A DNA stretch of 64,000 bases from Nguyenibacter vanlangensis (GTDB lineage: Bacteria; Pseudomonadota; Alphaproteobacteria; Acetobacterales; Acetobacteraceae), in contig NZ_CP152276.1 in assembly GCF_038719015.1 (NCBI RefSeq), positions 1,374,001-1,438,000 on the forward strand. The letters are read 5' to 3'. Numbering within the stretch: position 1 is the first letter of the stretch; the number at the start of each line of letters is the position of its first letter. A model generated the notes under the pieces. The model ran no database searches. It was given only the letters and a program-made list of their open reading frames with translations, and was not told the DNA's origin. Made by a program: the position numbers and the translations under genes. Below, in pieces: positions 8,925-17,252 of this stretch.

Positions 8925-9605
8925 ATGTTGAAATTTTCCCGAATCCGTGACAGTCGGTCCGATGTGATCTGGACTGAAATCGATCAACTTGTCGTTGCTG
9001 GCTGGGCCGGTCGTGACTCTGCGGCCATTGAGCATCACATTCAAGAACTTGAGGCGATTGGGGTTCCTCGCCCGTCATCCGTGCCAGTGTATTACAGGGT
9101 GGGCAGTACGCTACTCTGTCAAAGCGAGCATGTTGACGTTCTGGGAACCGATACGTCGGGTGAAGTTGAACCGTTGCTCGTCGCGCTGGCCGACGGGCTA
9201 TGGATCGGGCTGGCGTCCGATCATACGGACCGCAAAGCTGAGACGATAGGGATCGCTCTGTCGAAGCAGCTCTGTATCAAGCCGGTAGCGCGGGAATTGT
9301 GGCACTGGGATGATGTCAAGTCACATTGGGACGAAGTCATTCTCCGCGCGTGGATCGAAGAAGATGGGCAGCAGGTCCTCTATCAGGAAGGGAATGTGTC
9401 CCTGCTGAGAACGCCCACGGACTTACTATCGGAATTGTCCAATACGACGCGCTTCATACCTGGCTCGGCAATGCTGTGCGGTACCGTGCCTGTTCATGGC
9501 GGGATCCGACCTTCGGCGTTCTTTGCGATGGAACTGGACGACCCGGTTCTCGGCCGCACAATCTCTCATTCCTACAGGGTTAATCAACTCCCAGTCGTTT
9601 CCTGA
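8925..9605 (+). CDS. DUF2848 family protein (FAH-superfamily-like)
   Basis: 226 aa starting at ATG 8925, with AAGGGAAAA upstream. The conserved GLASDHTDRKAE segment in the middle and AMLCGTVPVHGG near the C-terminus are characteristic of DUF2848. The family resembles fumarylacetoacetate-hydrolase-fold enzymes, which hydrolyse or hydrate beta-diketone acids after ring cleavage, but no reaction has been established for it as far as I know. Last gene of the operon of reductase, oxygenase, cupin and this gene. Its position suggests a late step in breakdown of the hydroxylated aromatic compound. Confidence 0.78.
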   Translation: MLKFSRIRDSRSDVIWTEIDQLVVAGWAGRDSAAIEHHIQELEAIGVPRPSSVPVYYRVGSTLLCQSEHVDVLGTDTSGEVEPLLVALADGLWIGLASDHTDRKAETIGIALSKQLCIKPVARELWHWDDVKSHWDEVILRAWIEEDGQQVLYQEGNVSLLRTPTDLLSELSNTTRFIPGSAMLCGTVPVHGGIRPSAFFAMELDDPVLGRTISHSYRVNQLPVVS

Positions 9606-9921
9606 CGCTGATTCTTGGTGGAATTATTTGCATAAGGAGAACTTTTAACGGCGTCTTCTTTCGCTAGAATTTGGAATCATTCGTGATTCTGCGTTGGCGG
9701 CCCCGCTTCAGAGCGTTGCTGACGTGAACCGTCGAGAGCCGCGCCCGGTATGGCCGGAGCCAGCTTTGCTGTCAGAGCGACCTGACGGAGGAAGACTGGT
9801 CTCTGATCGAGCCGCTGATCCCGGCTGCACGGCGCGGCGGCAACAAGCGGACGTGCGCGTTTCCAAACGGGGCGGCGGCGCGTATAAGGGGGCGTCGAGC
9901 ATCGCACCATGAGGGTAGAGC
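9606..9921. other. junction between the low-G+C block and the high-G+C chromosome
   Basis: No intact gene. Base composition rises sharply across this stretch, and it contains the IS5-family transposase remnant. A GAGGG ribosome site for the next gene lies just before 9922. Confidence 0.6.
9773..9853 (+). pseudogene. IS5-family transposase N-terminal remnant
   Basis: Frame read from 9773 gives QSDLTEEDWSLIEPLIPAAR followed by RGGNKRT, the recognisable start of IS5-family (IS427/IS402-like) transposases (consensus SDLT..EW..IEPL.P). Homology stops at about 9853 and the downstream bases do not continue the transposase. No terminal repeats were found. It is a scar of an older insertion or rearrangement. 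Confidence 0.7.
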
Positions 9922-10830
9922 GTGAGTTCCGGGATATATTCCGTTCTCGTTACATATAATCCTGATCTTTCGCGCCTTCGCCAGGTGGTCGCGGCGCTGG
10001 TCCCGCAGGTCGGGCGGGTCGTCATCGTGGATAACGGATCGCGCGGCGCCGCCGAGATCGGTGCCCTGGCGTCGGAGCATGGTCTGCGCTTCCTGCCTTT
10101 GCCGGAGAACCGGGGCATTGCCTTTGCCCAGAATGCCGGCATCGCGCAGGCCGAGGCGGACGAGGCGCAGTTCGTGCTGCTGATGGACCAGGACACCGTG
10201 CTGCAGGACGGGGCGATCGCCAACCTGGTCGCACTCTATCGGTCGCTGGAGGCCGGCGGGGTGCGGGTGGGCTCGGTCGGCAATGCCTATCGCGACGGGC
10301 ACGACCAGAAGCTGAACACGATCTGGCGGGCCGAAGGGCGGCGGCTGGCCCGGCGCCTGCCCGAACCGGGCCGCGAGAGCCATGCCGAGGTCGATACCCT
10401 GATCGCGTCGGGCTCGCTTATCCCCCTGTCGGTCCTGCGGGAGGTCGGCGCGATGGACGCCGACCTGTTCATCGACCTGGTGGACCTGGAATGGTGCTTT
10501 CGTGCCACGGCGCACGGATATCGTCATTTCATGAGCCTGCGGAACATCATGGACCATACGATCGGGTCGGGGCGGCTCAACCTGGGATTCCGCACGGTCA
10601 CGCTGCATGCCCCGATCCGGAATTACTACCTTGTCCGGAACTCGGCCGTCCTTGCGGCGCGGGACTACATCAAGCCCGCCTGGCGGCGCTTCTTCGCGCG
10701 GCAGCTCTTCTTCTACATCCTGGTCTACGGCACCGTGGCGGACCGCAACCTGATCCGCCTGCGCCTGATGCTGCGCGGCCTGTGGGACGGGGTGCGCAAG
10801 CGGGGCGGCGCCTGTCCGATTTCCGCGTAA
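9922..10830 (+). CDS. GT2 glycosyltransferase, rhamnosyltransferase-like
   Basis: 302 aa from GTG 9922, preceded by GAGGG. The GT-A fold opens with YSVLVTYNPDLSRLRQVV and VVIVDNGSRG, has the DxD-type LLMDQDTVL near residue 90, and later DLVDLEWCFRATAHGYRH, the acceptor-side ED/DxEW motif of rhamnosyltransferases that build O-antigen or rhamnolipid. The C-terminal RNYYLVRNSAVLAARDYI segment is also typical. It should transfer an activated sugar (often dTDP-rhamnose) to a surface polysaccharide intermediate at the cytoplasmic face. The convergent neighbour ends 5 bases away and is also polysaccharide-related. It is the first gene on the high-G+C side of the junction. Confidence 0.82.
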   Translation: MSSGIYSVLVTYNPDLSRLRQVVAALVPQVGRVVIVDNGSRGAAEIGALASEHGLRFLPLPENRGIAFAQNAGIAQAEADEAQFVLLMDQDTVLQDGAIANLVALYRSLEAGGVRVGSVGNAYRDGHDQKLNTIWRAEGRRLARRLPEPGRESHAEVDTLIASGSLIPLSVLREVGAMDADLFIDLVDLEWCFRATAHGYRHFMSLRNIMDHTIGSGRLNLGFRTVTLHAPIRNYYLVRNSAVLAARDYIKPAWRRFFARQLFFYILVYGTVADRNLIRLRLMLRGLWDGVRKRGGACPISA

Positions 10831-10835
10831 GCGGC

Positions 10836-11822
10836 TCAACGGGCCGCGATGCGCCCCAGGACCGGGTGATCGCGCCAGGCGCCGGACGCCAGATAGGTGA
10901 GCAAGGGCCCGGCCATATCCGCCGCGTCCGACCCGCCGCGCGGCTCGGGCCGCTGGGCGAAGGCGTGCGCGAACTGCGCCATCCCCTGGTGCAGCGGCGC
11001 CAGCCCGGGACTGTCGGACGCGCCGAGCAGCGCGTCGATCACGTGCCGGTGCCGGCCGGCGTGCCGCAACAGGCGTGACGGTACGGTGCGGCGATCCAGC
11101 ATGGCCGTCATCTGCCCGCCCGGGCGCCTGGCCGAGCCCCTGTTCGGGCCGTCGGGCAGGCAGAAATAATAGCCCGAGACGTCGAGCCTCATCAGGTCCT
11201 GCACCGCCCAGGCCAGGGCCTGCTGCAGCGCGCCGCCGGGCCGGATATCGACCAGCGCCACCCGGTCGTCCGGGCCCAGCCCGATCCCCTGGAGCGTCCG
11301 CAGCAGCGCGCGGCGGTTCCGGCGGCACGTCTTGAGGATTTCCCTTTGCCATGCACAGAGAAATCCGACCAGCCGCCCTTGGCCGGCTGCTGCGACCGGC
11401 GCGTCCAGCCCCAGATCCCGCATGACGGATTCCGCCGGCTGGGGGATGCCCAGGCGCCCGAGTGCAGACAAGGGCGCGGATAAGGGCCCGATCCGGGGCC
11501 CGACCTGGGGCAACGCGGCGCCGCACAGGGCGAGCAGACTGGGGAGGGAGCGGATGAAATTCCGCTCGTCGATGCCGGCCAGCACGAGCTGCGCCGGGGG
11601 GCCGATCCAATGGAGATCCGGCGTGCCGATTTGCGTGTGGCGGCCTTTGAGGCCGGGGGAGGCGATCAGGACATGCGCGATGCCGTCCTGGATCCGCCGC
11701 CGCTCCACCCAGTTCAGGAACCCGGCCAGCGCCGGGCCGCCGATCGAAAATCCGATCTGCCGGAGGCTGTCCGCCTCCCCTGCCCCGTCCGGCGCGGGCG
11801 GGCATGTGGTTGGTCCGGTCAT
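10836..11822 (-). CDS. uncharacterised COG5610-like protein of a polysaccharide locus
   Basis: 328 aa. The segment GFSIGGPALAGFLNWVERRRIQDGI near the N-terminus and VALVDIRPGGALQQALAW near residue 205 match the pattern of large HAD-like (COG5610) proteins found in capsule and O-antigen loci, where the latter reads VDIGWxGxxQ. The HAD catalytic DxD motif is not evident, so this may be a degenerate or partial version. It lies 8 bases downstream of the two-domain glycosyltransferase on the same strand and is probably co-transcribed. No signal peptide or membrane span. Function unknown; the family assignment is tentative. Confidence 0.5.
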   Translation of the reverse strand: MTGPTTCPPAPDGAGEADSLRQIGFSIGGPALAGFLNWVERRRIQDGIAHVLIASPGLKGRHTQIGTPDLHWIGPPAQLVLAGIDERNFIRSLPSLLALCGAALPQVGPRIGPLSAPLSALGRLGIPQPAESVMRDLGLDAPVAAAGQGRLVGFLCAWQREILKTCRRNRRALLRTLQGIGLGPDDRVALVDIRPGGALQQALAWAVQDLMRLDVSGYYFCLPDGPNRGSARRPGGQMTAMLDRRTVPSRLLRHAGRHRHVIDALLGASDSPGLAPLHQGMAQFAHAFAQRPEPRGGSDAADMAGPLLTYLASGAWRDHPVLGRIAAR

Positions 11823-11830
11823 CGTCCCGC

Positions 11831-13795
11831 CTACGCCACGATCGCGAAAGGCGCGCCGTGCTGGCGCAGATTGGGATTGTACCAGGGATCATGCATCAGA
11901 AAACCGGGATGCCGCCGATAGAGGCGATGCCGTTCCCGATCGAGGCGCGCGCGGCGTTCGGCGCTGGCGGCATCCTGCCCGCGCGAGAGGGATTCGTGGT
12001 GCAGATAGATCGCGGCGGGACAGGACACATTGTACAATCCCTGTTCCAGCAAGCGGAAACAAAGATCGATATCGTTATAGGCGACCGGGAAATCTTCGTC
12101 GAATCCCTGCACGGCGTCGAATTTCGGCCGTTCGATCATCAGGCAGGCGCCGGTGACCGCCGACCAGTTATAATCGGCGATGTTGCGCAGGACGTAACCG
12201 GGATCATCGGCGGCGTGGCGCAGGAATGCATGGCCGGGCCCGTCATCGAGATTGACGACGCCGACATGCTGGACCTGCATCAGTGCGGGATAGAGCAGCT
12301 TGGCCCCGACCGCGCCGATATGCGGCAACTGGGCGTATCCCGCCATCCGATCGAGCGCGTCGGCCGTGTGCAATTCGGTATCGTCGTTCAGGAACAGCAG
12401 GATGTCGCCACGCGCCTGCCGCGCGCCGATATTGTTGAGTTCCGAAAAATTGAACGGCGCGTCGTGACGGATGACGCGGATATCGGTCCGTTCGTCAAGG
12501 CCGGACAGGATGTTCAGCGTTTCGGGATCGGCCGACCCGTTATCGAGAATGACGATTTCGACATGGCGCCAGGACGCGCGCGCCAGGGATGCGATGCAGC
12601 GCGCGAGGACCGGGCCGTTGTCGCGCGTGGGGATGACGATCGAAATCAGCGGCGTGCCGCGCACGGCGTATCGGACCCGATCGTGGCAGGGGGCCTGGGC
12701 GATCGGTTCGATCATGGCCGCCAGGCCGCGGCGGCGGAACGCGTCCTGGCGGGTTTTGCGGCCGGCGTTGCGGCATGGAGGCCGGTCGGGCGGATGCCGG
12801 TCATGGAACAATATCTGGGAAACATGGCCGATATGCCGGGTCTGTTCGGTCACGCGAAGCGCCAGGTCCCAATGTTCGGCCCCTTCATGTTCCTCGCGCA
12901 GCGGCCCGGTGCGATGCAGCAGGCTGCGGCGGATGCAACTGACCCGGCCGGTATAAGGCAGGCTGAGCAGCGTGTCCGGCGACCAGTCCGGTTTGAAAAA
13001 TGGCTGCGTGTAACCGCCGTCCGGGTCGATCCTGTCTTCATCGGCATACAGGAACTCCGCGTCGCCGGCGGCGATGCGGGTCGCGAAGGCGTAGAGACAA
13101 TCCGGCGTCAGCTCCTGGTCGGGGTCGAGGAGCACGACGAAATCGCCCTCCGCCCGGCGGATCGCCGCGTTGATCGCCGCGATCCGGCCGCCGGCCGGCA
13201 CATGCAGGGTCGTGATCTGCGGATGCGCGGTCGGGGGCATGGTTTCGGCGGGTCCGGCCAGGATCAGCGTCCAATGGGGAAACCATTGCGCCGTGACCGA
13301 TGCGATCATCCCTGCCGTCGCCTCGGGCGCCCCCCAGCCGGCCGGCGCGACGACGGAAAAGGAAATCCCGGCCAGCGCCGCCAGGCGTTCGGCGAAGTCG
13401 GGCGGCCGGGCACGGGGCACGTAGACATAGCCGGCCGGCGCGGCCTGCAACACATAATGACCGCCCTGTGCAGGATGGCAGGATGCGGGGTGGCGGGCCA
13501 GGTGGCGCAGGGGGGCGATTCGACGGACGGCCCGATCGGCCAGCACCTCGTCCAGCCGGCGGCGCATGGCCGCGAGACGGGCCCCGGTCAGCCGGGGTGT
13601 CGCGATCCAATAGGCGAGACGCAGGCCGTGCCGCGCCAGGGCGCGCCCGGGAGCCGGCAGTGAAGCCGGTATCCTTTCCGCCAGATGCCGTGCCCGTTGC
13701 AGCAGGCGATGACGAAGGGAGACGGCGATCCGTTCGGTCCGTGCGGTCGGTTTCGCCCCCAGCATGTCGCCCCCCGCGCGCAGGATTCGGACCAT
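11831..13795 (-). CDS. two-domain GT2 glycosyltransferase
   Basis: 654 aa with two GT-A regions. The first (about residues 150-370) contains GGRIAAINAAIRRAEGDFVVLLDPDQELTPD and EFLYADEDRIDPDG. The second (about 375-640) contains SIVIPTRDNGPVLARCIASL, IVILDNGSADPETLNIL and FLNDDTELHTADALDRM, followed by the acceptor motif AYNDIDLCFRLLEQG. Tandem GT2 enzymes of this kind (COG1216) extend O-antigen or exopolysaccharide chains. ATG 13795 gives a short basic N-terminus before the first domain. Its strand partner is the COG5610-like gene. The exact sugars cannot be predicted. Confidence 0.82.
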   Translation of the reverse strand: MVRILRAGGDMLGAKPTARTERIAVSLRHRLLQRARHLAERIPASLPAPGRALARHGLRLAYWIATPRLTGARLAAMRRRLDEVLADRAVRRIAPLRHLARHPASCHPAQGGHYVLQAAPAGYVYVPRARPPDFAERLAALAGISFSVVAPAGWGAPEATAGMIASVTAQWFPHWTLILAGPAETMPPTAHPQITTLHVPAGGRIAAINAAIRRAEGDFVVLLDPDQELTPDCLYAFATRIAAGDAEFLYADEDRIDPDGGYTQPFFKPDWSPDTLLSLPYTGRVSCIRRSLLHRTGPLREEHEGAEHWDLALRVTEQTRHIGHVSQILFHDRHPPDRPPCRNAGRKTRQDAFRRRGLAAMIEPIAQAPCHDRVRYAVRGTPLISIVIPTRDNGPVLARCIASLARASWRHVEIVILDNGSADPETLNILSGLDERTDIRVIRHDAPFNFSELNNIGARQARGDILLFLNDDTELHTADALDRMAGYAQLPHIGAVGAKLLYPALMQVQHVGVVNLDDGPGHAFLRHAADDPGYVLRNIADYNWSAVTGACLMIERPKFDAVQGFDEDFPVAYNDIDLCFRLLEQGLYNVSCPAAIYLHHESLSRGQDAASAERRARLDRERHRLYRRHPGFLMHDPWYNPNLRQHGAPFAIVA

Positions 13796-13880
13796 GCTTT
13801 AGGCAGGATGGCGGGCGGGCGTCAAATTCCGCCCCCGGTCGCCCCCAAGCGAGTAGGAGGGCGGCGCGGAAGGCTGCGTT

Positions 13881-15563
13881 TCAGAACCGGAACACGAAAT
13901 TGGACTGGTAATAGGTTCCGTCGGACGCGCCGGCCGCCTTCAGCCCGTTCGACGTGACGAAGCGGGCGACATATTGCGTCCAGTTCAGATGGCGGTTCAA
14001 CTGCAGCGAAAGCGCCGCCTGCGGCACCACCCCGATGAAGCCGCCATTATAGGGCCGGGGGAAAGTATAGCGCGCCGACGAGGTGAAGATCGGCGCGTTG
14101 GCGTCCTCGCGCCACATGAAGGGGGCCTTGAGCTGGAAGCTGACATAATCGCGCGGCGTGATTCGCAGCACCGGCGAGAGGCTGACCAGATTGGAGGGCG
14201 CGATATAGGTCGTGGTGTCCAGATAGTTGGTCTGTGGGCTGTAGGGGGCGATGTAGGTCCCGACCGTGCCCCTGGTCGGGGCGGCGTCGCCGCCTGAATA
14301 GATGTCGGCCTGCACGCCCATGAACGGATGCAGCGGCGACGGCGTGTGGCGATAGCCGATGATGGAATTCACCGCGAACGCGCTGACGTCGCGGGCGCGG
14401 TTGGTGGTGGCGTAGTTGAACGTGCCCCCCTGCCACACGCCGCCGACCGAGAATTCGAAGGAGGGCGCCGAGCCGTGCCAGCGGAAGCCGAAATTATTGC
14501 GCGTGGTGGCACCGGATGCGGATTTGGTCGCCGTCGGGATCGCGGCGGCGCTGCCGGCCAGCTTGTAGCCGATATAGAACAGGTCCAGGAAGCTCTGCAT
14601 CCGTTCGCGGCCGACCGCGATCGGGCCCGGCGCCCAGGTCGTGTTGAAACCGTAAAGCCGGTTCTGGTAATTTTCGGTATCGCGGAACATGGACGTGTAG
14701 GAATCGTTCGTCTGCACGAAATCATAGGCGTCGATGCGGATGCGCGGCCAGAAGGCGTAGGTCCGGAACCCGTTCCATGAGAGGGGCACCGAAGGTGTCT
14801 CGCGCGCATAGAGGATATAGGATGGCGCATCGAGGAATTGCTGGCGCCCGAAGATGAACCCGGCATGCGCCCCGGCGACGCGCCCCGTCAGTTCCAGGAA
14901 TGCCTGCTGCACGTCCAGGCGCTTGCGATAGGTCGTATTGTAGCCATAGGCGGACCAGCCGGCGGAATCGGCGTTGATCAACTGCGTGAACAGCCGCACA
15001 TGCTCGCCGAGATGCAGATCGGCGCCATAGAGGTTGCGGATGGACATCCGACCGGAATCATTGGGGCTGCGGGTGCCGAGATTCGGGCGCTGTTCGAACC
15101 AGTTGCGCACCCGGGTTTCGCCCGAGAAGGTGAGCCAGATGGTGCCCGAGCGGTTGAGGGGAATGAATTTCAACGCGTCGAACGGGTCGTCATGCAGGTG
15201 GGGGTTGCGCAGATATTGCCAGTTTTCGGCGGCCGGATTGACGCCGTAGCGCCCGATCGGGCCGAAGCCCGCGGATTCGCCGTTGCCGGCATTGAACACG
15301 CCCCACGGCCCATGGGTCGAGGTCGGGGCGGCGAGCTGCGCCGGGGTGAGGCGACGGGGCTGGCCGACCGGGCCGGCATGGGGAAAGGTCTGGATGGGCG
15401 GGCGCGACACGGGGCCGGTGGCCTGCTTGCCGTCATGCTGAATCGCGACCGGCGCGGTTGTCCGGGCCGTATCAGCGGCAGGTGCCCGGGCCGGAATGCA
15501 CATGCAGAGCAGGATCGTGGCCGAAGGAAAGAGAGCTGGATGAATGCGTTGGATATGCGCCAC
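13881..15563 (-). CDS. AlgE-like (alginate export family) outer-membrane porin
   Basis: 560 aa from GTG 15563, with an N-terminal signal (ATILLCMCIPARAPAADT). The mature part has the domain pattern GVFNAGNGESAGFGPIGRYG, IWLTFSGETRVRNWFEQRP and long alternating beta-barrel segments, ending in the outer-membrane C-terminal aromatic (SNFVFRF). This is the alginate_exp / AlgE family of 18-strand channels. The gene is divergent from narK, and a paralogue lies just after narK, so both porins flank a nitrate transporter. No alginate genes are present, which argues for another anion, perhaps nitrate or nitrite. A perfect FNR/FixK-type box lies 53 bases before its start. Confidence 0.82.
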   Translation of the reverse strand: MAHIQRIHPALFPSATILLCMCIPARAPAADTARTTAPVAIQHDGKQATGPVSRPPIQTFPHAGPVGQPRRLTPAQLAAPTSTHGPWGVFNAGNGESAGFGPIGRYGVNPAAENWQYLRNPHLHDDPFDALKFIPLNRSGTIWLTFSGETRVRNWFEQRPNLGTRSPNDSGRMSIRNLYGADLHLGEHVRLFTQLINADSAGWSAYGYNTTYRKRLDVQQAFLELTGRVAGAHAGFIFGRQQFLDAPSYILYARETPSVPLSWNGFRTYAFWPRIRIDAYDFVQTNDSYTSMFRDTENYQNRLYGFNTTWAPGPIAVGRERMQSFLDLFYIGYKLAGSAAAIPTATKSASGATTRNNFGFRWHGSAPSFEFSVGGVWQGGTFNYATTNRARDVSAFAVNSIIGYRHTPSPLHPFMGVQADIYSGGDAAPTRGTVGTYIAPYSPQTNYLDTTTYIAPSNLVSLSPVLRITPRDYVSFQLKAPFMWREDANAPIFTSSARYTFPRPYNGGFIGVVPQAALSLQLNRHLNWTQYVARFVTSNGLKAAGASDGTYYQSNFVFRF

Positions 15564-15615
15564 GGTCGGTACGATGCTCGGATAGATTGTCGATAACGAT
15601 CGTAGAGCACCGTTG

Positions 15616-15629
15616 TTGATTCAAATCAA
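15616..15629. promoter_or_regulatory. FNR/FixK-type operator
   Basis: TTGATTCAAATCAA is a perfect 14-bp palindrome and matches the CRP/FNR-family consensus TTGAT-N4-ATCAA exactly. It lies 53 bases upstream of the porin start and about 266 bases upstream of narK, so it could serve either gene. No FNR-type regulator gene is in the window. Confidence 0.6.
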
Positions 15630-15807
15630 CACGCATTATCGTTGTTTATTAATTCACTATATTACTATGTTAAATATGCGGCATGGCCGGTTCGCGGATG
15701 TGCCCGCGACATGAGCAAAACGTAATATTTTGGGACCACAATGTCATCGCATATTCATTTTGACATCATATTATTGCGTCCTGTAGGCTGAGAAACGCAA
15801 CAAGCGA

Positions 15808-15881
15808 TCCCGTCAGCGGCGGCGGGACGAAAGCGGCCGGGAAGGCCGGGACGACACGGGGTGGATCAACGGCGATCCGCC
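15808..15881 (+). promoter_or_regulatory. putative ANTAR (NasT) target RNA: two hairpins with AxxGxx hexaloops
   Basis: Hairpin P1, 15808-15827: stem TCCCGTC/GGCGGGA with six-base loop AGCGGC. Hairpin P2, 15860-15881: stem GGTGGATC/GATCCGCC with loop AACGGC. Both loops have A at position 1 and G at position 4, the hallmark recognised by ANTAR proteins such as NasT, NasR and EutV. NasT is encoded downstream in the same gene string. The 3' arm of P2 ends 13 bases before the narK ATG, and its last four bases CGCC (15878-15881) can instead pair with GGCG (15891-15894) in the ribosome-site region. No U-tract terminator was found, so control of translation start is as plausible as antitermination. 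The linker (32 bases) is longer than in described leaders. Confidence 0.55.
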
Positions 15882-15894
15882 GGCCCATGGGGCG

Positions 15895-17154
15895 ATGATG
15901 TCGCGGATGGCGCGCGTCATCTGGGATCGTATTGTGGACAAGGGATTCCTCAAGGCCGGCCATGCGCCGACCCTGCTTGCCGCGTTCCTGTATTTCGACG
16001 TCTCGTTCATGGTGTGGGTGCTGCTGGGCCCGCTGGGCATCGCCATTTCCCATGACCTGCACCTGAATGCCGGGCAGAAAGGGCTGCTGGTGGCCACGCC
16101 GGTGCTGGCCGGCGCGGCTTTCCGGGTCGTGGCCGGCGGGCTGGTCGACCTGTTCGGCCCGCGCCGGGTCGCCATCGGCGCCCAGCTTCTGGTGATTGCC
16201 GGTCTGGCCCTGGCCTGGCTGCTGGCGCCGCACAGCTATGCCGCGATGTTTGGCATCGCCCTGGTGTTGGGGGTGGCCGGGGCGTCATTCGCCATCGCGC
16301 TGCCCCTGGCCTCGGCCTGGTATCCGCCGCGCTACCAGGGGACGGCGCTGGGCATTGCCGGGGCCGGGAATTCGGGCACGGCGCTGGCGTCGCTGTTCGC
16401 GCCGGGACTGGCGATTCTGGTCGGTTGGGTGAACGTGATCGGACTGGCCACGCTGCCGTTGACCGGGGTGCTGGCGGCCTTCCTGCTGCTGGCGCGCGAA
16501 CCTGCGCAGCGGCCGGTTTCGCCCGGGATATCCGGTTGGTGGCCGGTGCTGCGGTCGGCGGATTGCTGGTGCCTGATGTTCTTCTACAGCGTCACCTTCG
16601 GCGGGTTCGTCGGGCTGGCCTCGTTCCTGACCATCTATTTCAACGACCAGTACGCGCTGCCGCCTGCCGTCGCGGGCACCTGCACGGCCCTGGTCGTCTT
16701 TGTCGGGTCGTTCGTGCGGCCGCTGGGCGGGGCGCTGGCCGACCGGATCGGCGGCATGCGGGCGCTGACGCTGATCTATGCCGCGGCGGGGCTGGTGTTC
16801 GGGGCCATCGGGACGGGATTGCCGTCGATCTACCTGGCGTTTCCCGCCTTTTTCCTGGGCATGATCGCGCTGGGGCTGGGCAATGGCGCGGTGTTCCAAC
16901 TGGTGCCGGCGCGCTTTCCGCACAAGGTCGGCGTGCTGACCGGGCTGGTGGGGATGAGCGGCGGGTTCGGCGGGTTCTATCTGGCATCGTCGCTGGGCGC
17001 GGCGCGGCAGGCGACCGGTTCCTATGGTCCGGGCTTTCTGGCCTTCGCCGCCATTGCCGGCGCGGCCCTGGCCTGCGTGCTGGCCTGCAAGCGCCGCTGG
17101 TCGCCCACGTCCGCCATGGCGGACGCGGGCGAGCGCACGACCGCCGCGATCTGA
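15895..17154 (+). CDS. narK: NarK/NasA-family nitrate (nitrite) MFS transporter
   Basis: 419 aa with about 12 hydrophobic spans; two adjacent ATGs (15895 and 15898) can serve as start. The glycine-rich nitrate signature motifs are visible as GIAGAGNSGTALAS in the N-half and GLVGMSGGFGGFYLAS in the C-half, which place it in the NNP family of major facilitators. It should import nitrate across the inner membrane for the assimilatory reductases encoded downstream. It heads a same-strand gene string: narK, porin, nirBD, nitrate reductase fusion, nasT, nasS. Likely control is by NasT acting on the leader hairpins just upstream and by an FNR-type site. Confidence 0.88.
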   Translation: MMSRMARVIWDRIVDKGFLKAGHAPTLLAAFLYFDVSFMVWVLLGPLGIAISHDLHLNAGQKGLLVATPVLAGAAFRVVAGGLVDLFGPRRVAIGAQLLVIAGLALAWLLAPHSYAAMFGIALVLGVAGASFAIALPLASAWYPPRYQGTALGIAGAGNSGTALASLFAPGLAILVGWVNVIGLATLPLTGVLAAFLLLAREPAQRPVSPGISGWWPVLRSADCWCLMFFYSVTFGGFVGLASFLTIYFNDQYALPPAVAGTCTALVVFVGSFVRPLGGALADRIGGMRALTLIYAAAGLVFGAIGTGLPSIYLAFPAFFLGMIALGLGNGAVFQLVPARFPHKVGVLTGLVGMSGGFGGFYLASSLGAARQATGSYGPGFLAFAAIAGAALACVLACKRRWSPTSAMADAGERTTAAI

Positions 17155-17198
17155 CCCCCCGGCCTGTCGGCTGTTCCTTTCCTCTCATTGGCTGTGAT

Positions 17199-17215
17199 CG
17201 ACCCGAGGCGGGTCG
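17199..17215 (+). other. hairpin in the narK-porin gap
   Basis: CGACCC/GGGTCG stem (6 bp) with a five-base loop GAGGC, in the 98-base gap after narK. There is no U-tract and the loop does not fit the ANTAR pattern. It could be an attenuator or mRNA-processing site. Confidence 0.35.
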
Positions 17216-17252
17216 TCGCGCCGACGCGCCATGGCGCTGAAAGACCTGGTTC

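Larger units (their letters stand above)
15564..15894. other. divergent regulatory region between the AlgE-like porin and narK
   Basis: 331 bases without a gene. The left half is A+T-rich and holds the FNR-type palindrome; the right half is G+C-rich and holds two hairpins with ANTAR-type loops (annotated separately), plus a small CGGCC/GGCCG hairpin at 15834-15848 between them. Confidence 0.7.

Noticed and set aside
9694..9912. 72-aa frame before the glycosyltransferase
   Set aside because: It is in the wrong frame; the third frame gives the IS5-type transposase segment, which explains the region.
17199..17215. Second ANTAR target hairpin between narK and the porin
   Set aside because: The loop has five bases (GAGGC) and lacks the A1/G4 pattern.
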